The position numbers and the translations under genes are program-made. From Pseudomonadota bacterium (GTDB lineage: Bacteria > Pseudomonadota > Gammaproteobacteria > Xanthomonadales > Xanthomonadaceae), in assembly GCA_018241125.1 (NCBI GenBank), contig JAFEEL010000033.1, positions 1-64,000 of the forward strand: a DNA stretch of 64,000 nucleotides. The letters run 5' to 3'. A model generated the notes under the pieces. That model ran no database searches. It was not told where the DNA came from and saw only the letters and a program-made list of their open reading frames with translations. Positions 54,168 to 64,000 of this stretch are shown piece by piece. How positions within the stretch are numbered: the first letter of the stretch is position 1; each line of letters begins with the position of its first letter.

Positions 54168-54503
54168 ATGCCGCACTACTACATCACCCTTCCCGATCCC
54201 AAAAAGGCCCGCGGCAGCGATCCGGCGCTGGCGTTCACCGCGCTCGGCGCCGAGGGCTTCGCCGAGCAACTGCGCAGCGCGATCACCGGGACGGGCCTGT
54301 TCGATCGTTGGAAAGCACGACTGGACGATCCCGACGAAGTCACCGCGGCGATGTCGGCCACCGATCCCGATGCCAAGGTCAAGGGCATCCAGCACGACAT
54401 CCGCGTCGATCTGGAGGTCGATACCACCCTGCCCAGCCAGGTGTTGCGCCAACGCCTGAGCCTGCTGGCGGGCAACGGCTGGCAGTTGCGCGACGTGACC
54501 TGA
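54168..54503 (+). CDS. Hypothetical protein
   Basis: A 111-residue soluble protein (MPHYYITLPDPKKARGSDPA at the start; DAKVKGIQHDIRVDLEVD in the middle; LSLLAGNGWQLRDVT at the end). There is no signal peptide or membrane helix and no Cys. An ACGGAGG site 5-6 bp before the ATG supports the start; an in-frame ATG 18 bp earlier is less likely. It lies 22 bp before the PP-loop ATPase gene, probably in one transcript. Family not recognised. Confidence 0.6.
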   Translation: MPHYYITLPDPKKARGSDPALAFTALGAEGFAEQLRSAITGTGLFDRWKARLDDPDEVTAAMSATDPDAKVKGIQHDIRVDLEVDTTLPSQVLRQRLSLLAGNGWQLRDVT

Positions 54504-54525
54504 GCGAGTGCCGCACGTCGCATCG

Positions 54526-55218
54526 ATGACCACGCCAACCCTGCTTTCCTGGAGCGGCGGCAAGGACTCCGCCTGGGCCCTGCACGTGTTGCGCAACGAT
54601 CCGCGCTACGAGGTCGTCGGTCTGCTCACCACCGTCACCGACGCATACGAGCGCGTGGCGATGCACGGCATCCGCCGCGACGTGCTGCACGCGCAGGCGC
54701 AAGCCACGGGACTGCCGCTGATCGAAGCGCGTTTGCCGCGCGTGGCCGACAACGCGACCTACGAGGCGAGCTTTACCGCCGCGCTGGATACGGTGCGTGC
54801 GCGCTGGCCGGGCCTGCGCCACATCGCCTTCGGCGATCTGTATCTGGCCGACATCCGCGCATACCGTGAGGCGTTGTGCGCACGCCACCACTGGACGCCG
54901 TTGTTCCCGATCTTCGCCACCGCACCCGATACCACCGCGCTGGCGCAAACCATGATCGCCGCCGGCCTGCGCGCCACGCTGTGCTGCGTGGATACCCAGC
55001 AACTCGCTGCGGCATTCGCCGGGCGCGAGTTCGATCCTGCGCTGCTCGCCGATCTGCCGCAGACGGTGGATCGGTGCGGCGAAAACGGCGAGTTCCACAC
55101 CTGCGTTCACGCCGGCGAGATGTTTTCCGCGCCGCTGGCATTGTGCAGCGGTGAAACCGTGCTACGCGACGGACGGTTTGCGTTCACGGATCTGGCGCTG
55201 CGTGATGGAACGGGTTAG
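54526..55218 (+). CDS. PP-loop ATPase, diphthine-ammonia-ligase-like (DUF71) family
   Basis: A 230-residue adenine nucleotide alpha hydrolase. The pyrophosphate loop SWSGGKDSAWALHVL is at residues 7-21. Family segments include GDLYLADIRAYREALC and RCGENGEFHTCVHAGEMF. In eukaryotes and archaea relatives amidate diphthamide; bacteria lack diphthamide, so another amidation or adenylation reaction is likely. A GTG 18 bp earlier is an alternative start. Confidence 0.82.
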   Translation: MTTPTLLSWSGGKDSAWALHVLRNDPRYEVVGLLTTVTDAYERVAMHGIRRDVLHAQAQATGLPLIEARLPRVADNATYEASFTAALDTVRARWPGLRHIAFGDLYLADIRAYREALCARHHWTPLFPIFATAPDTTALAQTMIAAGLRATLCCVDTQQLAAAFAGREFDPALLADLPQTVDRCGENGEFHTCVHAGEMFSAPLALCSGETVLRDGRFAFTDLALRDGTG

Positions 55219-55278
55219 TCAGAGTTGATCCGCCCTCATCGGCTTTCGGTGCCCGGCCGCACAAGGAAAAGATTAGCC

Positions 55279-56744
<1,466 letters not shown>

Positions 56745-56793
56745 TTCGGGCCGACGAGCCATGCAATTCATCGCATGGCTCAAGCGTCGTCGC

Positions 56794-57492
56794 TCACCCA
56801 CAGCACTTCTTGAATTTCTTGCCGCTGCCGCACGGACACGGATCGTTGCGGCCGACCTTGGGCGTGCCGCGGCGGATCGGCGTGCGCGCGGATTCCTGCA
56901 CGAGCCGATGCCGGTGCAGGCGGTGCACGGTCGCGGGCAACTCGCCGACGATGCCCTCGCGCGTCCCGTCTTCCAGCGCCGGACCGCCATCGTCGGGCAC
57001 GAAGCCATCGGGCACCGCCGGCCAGGTCAGCGCCTCCATGTCCAGCAACGCCTCGTCGATCCAGTCGTGTTCCTCACACCAATCGTTCCAGCCTTCCGGC
57101 GCGAACTCCACGCCATCGAGGAAGCCATCGGCCCATGCCTGACCGCGCGGAGCGTCGTCGTCGCCGAAGATCGCGCGATCCTCGGCATCCAATTGTTCGG
57201 TCGGATCGAGCGCGGTCCGGCGCAGCACGTCATTCCAGAACGACAGCAGTTGACCGTACACCTGCCCGGCCTCGACGGGACTTTCCCAGCGCGGCTCGCG
57301 CGAGCCCCAGATGGCCGGCAGCCATTCGCCGGGCATCACCAACTCCGGGCCGACCGCCAGCGCGGTGAGGAAGCCGTCCAGCCCCTCCAGCGTGAGCCCG
57401 CCGAACGGGGCGGCGCGCAGCGCCAGCAGCGGTCGCAGGATTTCGCGGATCGCGGCCGGCGTGATCTCGTCGTTGGCGGCATCGTGCGGCAT
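56794..57492 (-). CDS. UPF0149 (YecA) family protein with SEC-C zinc motif
   Basis: A 232-residue protein. The UPF0149 part (about 15-190) has [39 protein letters not shown] and [14 protein letters not shown]. The C-terminus carries a SEC-C zinc-binding motif, [19 protein letters not shown], as found in SecA and YecA, where it binds metal and ribosomes. The ATG at 57492 gives the family length. Function is not established. Confidence 0.88.
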   Translation of the reverse strand: MPHDAANDEITPAAIREILRPLLALRAAPFGGLTLEGLDGFLTALAVGPELVMPGEWLPAIWGSREPRWESPVEAGQVYGQLLSFWNDVLRRTALDPTEQLDAEDRAIFGDDDAPRGQAWADGFLDGVEFAPEGWNDWCEEHDWIDEALLDMEALTWPAVPDGFVPDDGGPALEDGTREGIVGELPATVHRLHRHRLVQESARTPIRRGTPKVGRNDPCPCGSGKKFKKCCG

Positions 57493-57532
57493 GGTTCGTG
57501 GGCGATCCTGTGCGGAGGCGCGCATCGTAGCG

Positions 57533-58936
57533 TCAATACGCGAACTCGCGAAACAACGGATCCACCGATCCTTGCCACGGCCCGTGGAACAGTTCGAGCT
57601 TGCGGTCGGCCGGCGTCTGCCCGGCATCGACGAACTCGAACAGCGGTTCGAGGAAGATCGATTCGTCGGCGCCGTAGCGGTTCTTGCGCGCGCGCCGTTG
57701 CAGCCCGGCGACGGATATCTGCAAGGCTTGCCGCGCCAGATCGAGCAGGGTGCCGTTGCGAAACGGCACGTCGAAGCCCAATCGCGGCACGCCGTCGCGC
57801 AGGCCGTGGCGCTGCGTCATCGTGAAGTCCTTGACCAGATCCCATGCCGCATCCAGCGCCGCGTCGTCGTACAAGATTCCGACCCAGAACGCCGGCAGCG
57901 CGCACAGCCGGTTCCACGGCCCGCCGTCGGCACCGCGCATCTCCAGATATTTTTTCAGCCGCACCTCGGGAAACGCGGTGGTCATGTGGTCGGCCCAATC
58001 GGCCAGCCGCGGCTTGTGCCCGGGATACGCGGGGAGTTTTCCATCCATGAAATCGCGAAAGGATTGTCCCGAGGCATCGATGTAGTGCCCGTCGCGGTAG
58101 ACGAAATACATCGGCACGTCGAGCAGGTAATCCACGTAACGCTCGTAGCCGAAGCCGTCGGCGAACACGAAATCGAGCATGCCGGTGCGATCGGGGTCGG
58201 TATCGGTCCAGATGTGCGAGCGATAGCTCTTGAATCCGTTGGGCCGGCCTTCGGTGAATGGCGAATCGGCGAACAAGGCGGTGGCGATGGGTTGCAAGGC
58301 CAGCGACACGCGGAATTTCTTCACCATGTCGGCCTCGTCGGCCACGTCCAGATTTACCTGCACCGTGCAGGTGCGGGTCATCATGTCCAGCCCGAGGTCG
58401 CCGCGCTTGGGCATGTAGTCGCGCATGATCTGGTAGCGGCCCTTGGGCATCCACGGCATGTCGTCGCGCCGCCATTTGGGCTGGAAGCCCATACCCAGAA
58501 ATCCGAGCCCGAGTTCGCCGGCGACCTGCCGCACTTCCTTCAGGTGGCAGGCGGTTTCGCAACAGGTGTCGTGGATGGTGGACAACTGCGCGCCGGACAG
58601 TTCGAGCTGGCCGGCCGGTTCGAGCGTGACCGAGGCTTGTCCGGCGCCGGTGGGCGTGTCATCGGCGCACAGGCCGCCGTCGCGGGTGAGCGCGATCAGC
58701 CGGCCGCCTTCTTCCACACGCTGCCAGCCAAAGCGGGTCAAGCCTTCGAGCAGGGCGCGGATGCCGCGATCGCCGTCCCACGGCGGCGGGCGCAGGGTGT
58801 TCAGGTCGAAGCCGAACTTCTCGTGTTCGGTGCCGATCCGCCAGTGCTGGCGGGCGCGAGCGCCCGACGCGAGGTAATCGACCAGCGCCTGCCGGCTTTC
58901 GATGGGTGCAGCGGTGACGTGGCTCGGGCCCGACAC
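57533..58936 (-). CDS. gshA: Glutamate-cysteine ligase (plant-type, GCS2 family)
   Basis: A 467-residue ligase for the first step of glutathione synthesis. Segments typical of the alphaproteobacterial/xanthomonad/plant group include [60 protein letters not shown] and [19 protein letters not shown]. The start is a GTG at 58936, supported by GAGGAG 6 bp before it. The next gene is divergent. A gshB gene is not in the window. Confidence 0.92.
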   Translation of the reverse strand: MSGPSHVTAAPIESRQALVDYLASGARARQHWRIGTEHEKFGFDLNTLRPPPWDGDRGIRALLEGLTRFGWQRVEEGGRLIALTRDGGLCADDTPTGAGQASVTLEPAGQLELSGAQLSTIHDTCCETACHLKEVRQVAGELGLGFLGMGFQPKWRRDDMPWMPKGRYQIMRDYMPKRGDLGLDMMTRTCTVQVNLDVADEADMVKKFRVSLALQPIATALFADSPFTEGRPNGFKSYRSHIWTDTDPDRTGMLDFVFADGFGYERYVDYLLDVPMYFVYRDGHYIDASGQSFRDFMDGKLPAYPGHKPRLADWADHMTTAFPEVRLKKYLEMRGADGGPWNRLCALPAFWVGILYDDAALDAAWDLVKDFTMTQRHGLRDGVPRLGFDVPFRNGTLLDLARQALQISVAGLQRRARKNRYGADESIFLEPLFEFVDAGQTPADRKLELFHGPWQGSVDPLFREFAY

Positions 58937-59020
58937 GGTGTTCTCCTCGTGAGCGATGCAGTGCGCGTGCCCTACAATCGCCAGAATGTGCAGTGTAATC
59001 CCCGCGCCCGCGCCGACGCC

Positions 59021-60739
59021 GTGAAACAGTGCATCCTACCGGCTGCGGCGCTGTGCGGCGTGCTGGCGTGCGCGCTCGCCAGCGCTTCGCCTCGCGAGGA
59101 CATCCTCGCGCGCGGCAACGGCCCGGAGCCGTCCACGCTGGATGCGCAGCGCTGCCAGGAAGTGGCCTGCGAAAACGTGCTGCGCGATCTGTATGAAGGC
59201 CTGGTCGCGGAAGCCGCCGACGGGTCGGTGATCCCCGGCATGGCGCAGCGTTGGGAAACCTCCGCCGATGGATTGACGTGGACGTTCCATCTGCGCGATG
59301 GATTGCACTGGTCGAACGGGCAGGCGCTGGACGCGCCGCAGATCGTCGCCAGCTTCCGCCGCGCGTTCGCGCCGATGACCGCCGCGCCATTTGCCGAAAG
59401 CCTGTTCGCGATCCACGCCGCGCAGGCGGTGCAGGAGGGCAAGCAGCCGGCCAGCGCGCTGGGCGTGGAGGCGCCGGATGCGCGCACGCTGGTGTTTCAT
59501 CTGGACCGCCCGGTGCCGCTGCTGCGCTTGTTGTTGTTGCCGATCGCCGACCCGGTCTATCTGCCAGCGGTGCAGCGCTGGGGCGCGCAGCACACCCGCC
59601 CCGGGCATCTGGTGAGCAACGGCGCGTACCAGCTTGCCGATTGGCTGCCGCAGGCATCGATCACCCTCACCCGCAATCCATATTTTCGGCAGCCCGCGCC
59701 GATTCCCAAGGTGCGCTATCTGGTCACCGAAGACGCCGGCAGCGAACTGGCGCGCTATCAGGCCGGCGATCTGGATCTGACCGAAACCCTGCCGCCGCAG
59801 CCGCTGGCCGGCCTGCGCGCGCGCTTCGGTACGCAGTTGCGTATCTCGCCGTACCTGGGCGCGTTCTGGTTCGGCTTCAACGTGAGCAAAGCTCCGCTCG
59901 GAGTCGATGGACGATCGGGCTCCTGCCCGACGTCCATGCCAGCGGTCATCGGCGTGACGATGACCGCTGACCGCGGCGTGGCCGCCGCCCCGCGCACGAG
60001 AACATCCCTGTCCTCGGCCCCGGCTTCCGACTGTCATCGTGCACTCGCACTGCGGCAGGCGCTGTCGCTGGCCATCGACCGCGAGAAGCTCACCACCTAT
60101 CTCACCGGTTTCGGCGAGACGCCGGCGTTCACCATCGTGCCGCCGCTGCCGGGCTACACGCCGCCGGACATCGCGGCCGCGCACTGGACGCAGGCGCAGC
60201 GCGAGCGCCAGGCGCAGCGCTTGTTCGCGCAAGCGGGTTACTCGCGGGAAAACCCGCCGACGCTGGAGCTGCGCTTCAACACCTCGGTACTGCACCGGCG
60301 GCTGGCGCTGGCGGTGGCGGCGATGTGGAACGAAACGCTGGGCGTGCGCGTGCGCCTGCGCAACGAGGAGTGGAAGGCGTTCGTGCTCAACCGCAAACAA
60401 CGCGTCATCACGCAGGTGTTTCGCGGCGGCTGGATCGCCGATGTGGCCGATGCCCGCGATTTCCTCGCCGCCTTCGCCAGCGACGGCCCGCTGAACTGGA
60501 CCGGCTGGCGCGATCCCGGTTTCGACGCACTGCTCGCACGCGCCGACGCCAGCGCCGATGCGCATGCCCGCAATGGGTTGTTGGCACAGGCCGAAGCGCA
60601 CCTGCTCGCCGCCCAGCCGCTGGTGCCGCTGTATTTCTACACGTCCAAGCATCTGGTGAAGCCGTGGGTGGCCGGGTACCTCGCCAATCCGCTCGATCAC
60701 CATCCGAGCCGGTTTTTGTTCTGGAAGGACTTGCCGTGA
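59021..60739 (+). CDS. Peptide ABC transporter substrate-binding protein (OppA/DppA family) with in-frame insertion
   Basis: A 572-residue periplasmic binding protein. A GTG start gives the signal peptide [19 protein letters not shown] with cleavage near ASA. SBP_bac_5 marks are [42 protein letters not shown] and [20 protein letters not shown]. Between GFNVSKAPL and [15 protein letters not shown] about 45-48 residues are inserted (about 293-341), low-complexity in character and encoded by hairpin-rich DNA. The frame stays open, but the fold may be disturbed. A second GTG at 58988 is an alternative start. A permease gene follows after 241 bp, but no second permease or ATPase gene is present. 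Confidence 0.82.
   Translation: MKQCILPAAALCGVLACALASASPREDILARGNGPEPSTLDAQRCQEVACENVLRDLYEGLVAEAADGSVIPGMAQRWETSADGLTWTFHLRDGLHWSNGQALDAPQIVASFRRAFAPMTAAPFAESLFAIHAAQAVQEGKQPASALGVEAPDARTLVFHLDRPVPLLRLLLLPIADPVYLPAVQRWGAQHTRPGHLVSNGAYQLADWLPQASITLTRNPYFRQPAPIPKVRYLVTEDAGSELARYQAGDLDLTETLPPQPLAGLRARFGTQLRISPYLGAFWFGFNVSKAPLGVDGRSGSCPTSMPAVIGVTMTADRGVAAAPRTRTSLSSAPASDCHRALALRQALSLAIDREKLTTYLTGFGETPAFTIVPPLPGYTPPDIAAAHWTQAQRERQAQRLFAQAGYSRENPPTLELRFNTSVLHRRLALAVAAMWNETLGVRVRLRNEEWKAFVLNRKQRVITQVFRGGWIADVADARDFLAAFASDGPLNWTGWRDPGFDALLARADASADAHARNGLLAQAEAHLLAAQPLVPLYFYTSKHLVKPWVAGYLANPLDHHPSRFLFWKDLP
59899..60045. repeat. Hairpin-bearing element inserted in frame in the binding-protein gene
   Basis: Two hairpins lie within the extra segment. 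The first pairs ATGGACG (59907-59913) with CGTCCAT (59931-59937) and TCGGGC with GCCCGA inside. The second pairs AGCGGTCATCG (59941-59951) with CGATGACCGCT (59958-59968), a perfect 11-bp stem. The encoded peptide interrupts a conserved region of the protein. The ends of the element are estimated from where homology to the family should resume. Confidence 0.6.
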
Positions 60740-60800
60740 TGGATGAGGCTATCTGTCGCAGAAGATCCTTGCGGTTTCCAGCATTGCACGACGCATGCTT

Positions 60801-60944
60801 CCCTTCTCCCGTCGGGAGAAGGGCCTGCCCCCGAAGAGCTTTGGGTCGGGGGTGGCGCGGAGCGCCGGATGAGGGGCCATTGGAGTCGAAGACTGCGCGT
60901 GTTCGGCCCCTCACCCCAACCCCTCTCCCGCTGGGAGAGGGGCT
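60801..60944. repeat. Inverted copy of the two-hairpin intergenic element
   Basis: Two hairpins, CCCTTCTCCCGTCGGGAGAA (60801 onward) and CCCCTCTCCCGCTGGGAGAG (60920 onward), are joined by GGTGGCGCGGAGCGCCGGAT-type sequence. This is the reverse orientation of the element duplicated at 56366-56744. It occupies most of the 241-bp gap between the binding-protein and permease genes. No gene is supported there. Confidence 0.75.
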
Positions 60945-60980
60945 TCATCTGGCCGATGCTCTGGCTCGGCAGCGATCGGC

Positions 60981-61919
60981 ATGAAACGTCTGCTGAGCGC
61001 CCTTGCCGAAGCCGTGCTCACCCTGTGGCTGCTGGCGACGCTGTGTTTCTTGTTGCTGCACGCCGCGCCCGGCGGGCCGTTCGATGTCGAAAAGAGCGCG
61101 CCGCCGGAAGTGCAGGCCGCGCTCACCCGGCAATACCACCTCGACCAATCGCTGCCGGTGCAGTACCTGCACTGGTTGGGCGATCTGGCGCACGGTGACC
61201 TCGGGCCGTCGTTCCAGTATCCCGACTACCGCGTGTCGGAGTTGATCGCGCTCAGCCTGCCGGTGACCGCGTTGTGCGGCAGCTTGGCGCTGGGGCTGGC
61301 ATTGGGTTTGGGCATCCCGCTGGGCCTGCTGGCGGCGCTGCGCCGCGGCAGCGCGCTGGATCGGGCGTTGATGGGATTGTCGGGCTTGGGGCTGGCGATT
61401 CCGAAGTACGTGGTCGCGCCGTTGCTGGTGCTGGCCTTCGCAGCGACTTTGCACTGGCTGCCGGGCGGCGGTTGGGATCGAACGACGCCGTGGACGCTGC
61501 TGCGTAGCGCGATCCTGCCCGCCATCGCGCTGGCGCTGCCGAATCTGGCGTTTTGCGCGCGCATCGCCCGTGCCGGCTGCATCGACGCGCTGGGCAGCGA
61601 CTACGTGCGCGCCGCCCGCGCGCGCGGATTTTCCGCCGCCCGGATCGTGCGGGTGCACGTTCTGCCAGCCGGGCTGCTGCCGGTGCTGGCGTGGTTGGGG
61701 CCGGCGGCCATCAACATCGTCAGCGGCTCGGTGGTGGTCGAACAGGTGTTCGGAATCCCCGGCATGGGCCGCTACTTCGTGCAGGGCGCGCTCAACCGCG
61801 ACTACACGCTGGTGCTGGGGGTGGTGCTGGTGGTGGGCGCGTTGATCGTGTGCATCAACGCCTTCACCGATGCGCTGCGCGCGTGGATCGACCCGCGACT
61901 GCGGGAGGACACGGGCTAG
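60981..61919 (+). CDS. Peptide ABC transporter permease (DppB/OppB family)
   Basis: A 312-residue inner-membrane permease with about six helices. Family marks are the N-terminal helix and loop LLLHAAPGGPFD, QYLHWLGDLAHGDLGPSF, and the ATPase-coupling EAA-like loop DYVRAARARGFSAARIVRVH (about 203-222), followed by VVVEQVFGIPGMGRYFVQGA. It should work with the binding protein encoded upstream, but a DppC-type partner and ATPase genes are missing nearby. Its last 4 bp overlap the convergent TPR gene. Confidence 0.88.
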   Translation: MKRLLSALAEAVLTLWLLATLCFLLLHAAPGGPFDVEKSAPPEVQAALTRQYHLDQSLPVQYLHWLGDLAHGDLGPSFQYPDYRVSELIALSLPVTALCGSLALGLALGLGIPLGLLAALRRGSALDRALMGLSGLGLAIPKYVVAPLLVLAFAATLHWLPGGGWDRTTPWTLLRSAILPAIALALPNLAFCARIARAGCIDALGSDYVRAARARGFSAARIVRVHVLPAGLLPVLAWLGPAAINIVSGSVVVEQVFGIPGMGRYFVQGALNRDYTLVLGVVLVVGALIVCINAFTDALRAWIDPRLREDTG

Positions 61920-62707
61920 TGTCCGGTCGCCCGCCGCTGCGCGATATATCCGAGCTCGGCCTTTGCCTTTTCATCGTTGGGATCAAGTTTGATGCACTCC
62001 CGGTACTTCGCCTCGGCTTCGTCCAGGCGTCCGAGTTCGACCAACACATAACCCTGTCCGCGCAGCGCGCGGGTGGCTTCGAACGTTCTGGCTGCTTTGG
62101 GTGAAAAAGTGGAGAACGCTTCGGCGCGCCCGTAGTAATCCAGCGCTTTCGTCCAGTTGTGTTGGGTCTGGAAAATGTTGCCGAGCTCTGACAAGGCCAG
62201 TGAGTGATACGGCGCAAGCTCGATCAAGCGTTCGTACTGGGCCTTGGCTTCGTCGGTTCGGCCAAGGTCGACGAGGGCAAAGCCCTTCAGGTACAGGGCC
62301 TCGCCCCACCACACGCTCAGCGCTGCGGCGGTGCGCTTGTCGGATCCCTTCTCCTCGTCGGTCGCAGCCATGGCCATGTAGGCGATCGCTTCCTCGGTGC
62401 TGCGCACAACGAACCAGCGGGTATCCCCTTTGGGGTATTGAACCTCGTATTGGCTGATGATCTGGTCGAGTACCGGTAGCGCCTGCCCGGCTTGGCCCTC
62501 TGAAATCAAGCTCTTGGCGCGAACCAGCTGGTCGAAGACCGCCTGCTCCTTCGCATCATCAGCCGCTGTCGTTGCGGCCTTTGCCGGCGCACTCCCCGGG
62601 TTGGGACTTGTCGTTGCTGCCGGCGGCGACGGCGGGTTCGTGGCCTGCCCTAGGGCGGCCCCGGTGAGCGTCAGCAACACCGGCATCAGAATCAATCGAG
62701 CACGCAT
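61916..62707 (-). CDS. Exported TPR-repeat protein
   Basis: A 263-residue protein. A signal peptide (RLILMPVLLTLTGAALG) is followed by a Pro/Ala/Thr-rich linker and about four TPR repeats. These include KGFALVDLGRTDEAKAQYER, LGNIFQTQHNWTKALDYYGR and GYVLVELGRLDEAEAKYREC. It is probably periplasmic and binds partner proteins. It lies 37 bp downstream of engB on the same strand. A GGAGAA site precedes the ATG at 62707. Confidence 0.78.
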   Translation of the reverse strand: MRARLILMPVLLTLTGAALGQATNPPSPPAATTSPNPGSAPAKAATTAADDAKEQAVFDQLVRAKSLISEGQAGQALPVLDQIISQYEVQYPKGDTRWFVVRSTEEAIAYMAMAATDEEKGSDKRTAAALSVWWGEALYLKGFALVDLGRTDEAKAQYERLIELAPYHSLALSELGNIFQTQHNWTKALDYYGRAEAFSTFSPKAARTFEATRALRGQGYVLVELGRLDEAEAKYRECIKLDPNDEKAKAELGYIAQRRATGH

Positions 62708-62744
62708 CACAGAGTTCTCCAGACGCAGTGGCGCAGGTCTTCGA

Positions 62745-64000
<1,256 letters not shown>

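Overview
The window is a high-GC chromosomal segment of a gammaproteobacterium, most likely of the Xanthomonadales/Lysobacterales (Xanthomonadaceae or Rhodanobacteraceae). Three things point there: an ECF sigma factor paired with a TPR-bearing Ser/Thr kinase, a MoxR-DUF58-DUF4350-DUF4129-SpoIIM-RDD operon, and a three-domain Grx4 glutaredoxin, all of a kind I associate with that order. I cannot name the species.

Layout. 0-8 kb: three hairpins, the ECF sigma/kinase pair, a quinone oxidoreductase, small uncharacterised genes, tRNA-Thr(UGU), a SPOR protein and a TonB-like protein. 8.2-21.1 kb: a complete type I-G (formerly I-U) CRISPR-Cas locus. It holds cas3 with a C-terminal HD domain, csx17 (cas8), csb1 (cas7), csb2 (cas5-cas6), an oppositely oriented AAA/DUF4143 ATPase, a cas4-cas1 fusion, cas2, and an array of 22 repeats and 21 spacers ending next to dusA. 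21.3-33.3 kb: dusA, an amidinotransferase-family hydrolase, a PhoP/PhoQ-type two-component system with an exported Pro/Tyr-rich partner, birA-coaX, uvrD and a GAF-GAF histidine kinase. 33.3-41.7 kb: a PAS/GGDEF/EAL protein, two dehydrogenase-type genes, a MAPEG protein and a type II restriction-modification pair. 41.9-49.1 kb: a seven-gene, mostly overlapping membrane/MoxR operon on the minus strand. 49.2-64 kb: housekeeping and metabolic genes (SDR, D,D-carboxypeptidase, grxD, class III alcohol dehydrogenase, glutamate-cysteine ligase, engB), an incomplete peptide ABC transporter, and the 5' part of a tyrosine phenol-lyase/tryptophanase gene at the right edge.

How the genes work together. 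The CRISPR locus has a full effector set and a full adaptation set. The two halves differ in codon use: the effector genes prefer CTC for leucine, while cas4-cas1 and the flanking genes prefer CTG. The opposite-strand ATPase sits exactly at the junction. Two spacers share an identical 22-nt core, so the system has probably met related invaders twice. The restriction-modification pair is a second defence module about 20 kb away.

Intergenic space is rich in repeats: hairpin elements, a 185-bp tandem duplication that copies the start of the alcohol dehydrogenase gene, a 15-bp tandem repeat, and an in-frame hairpin element inside the peptide-binding protein gene. I found no transposase or integrase gene.
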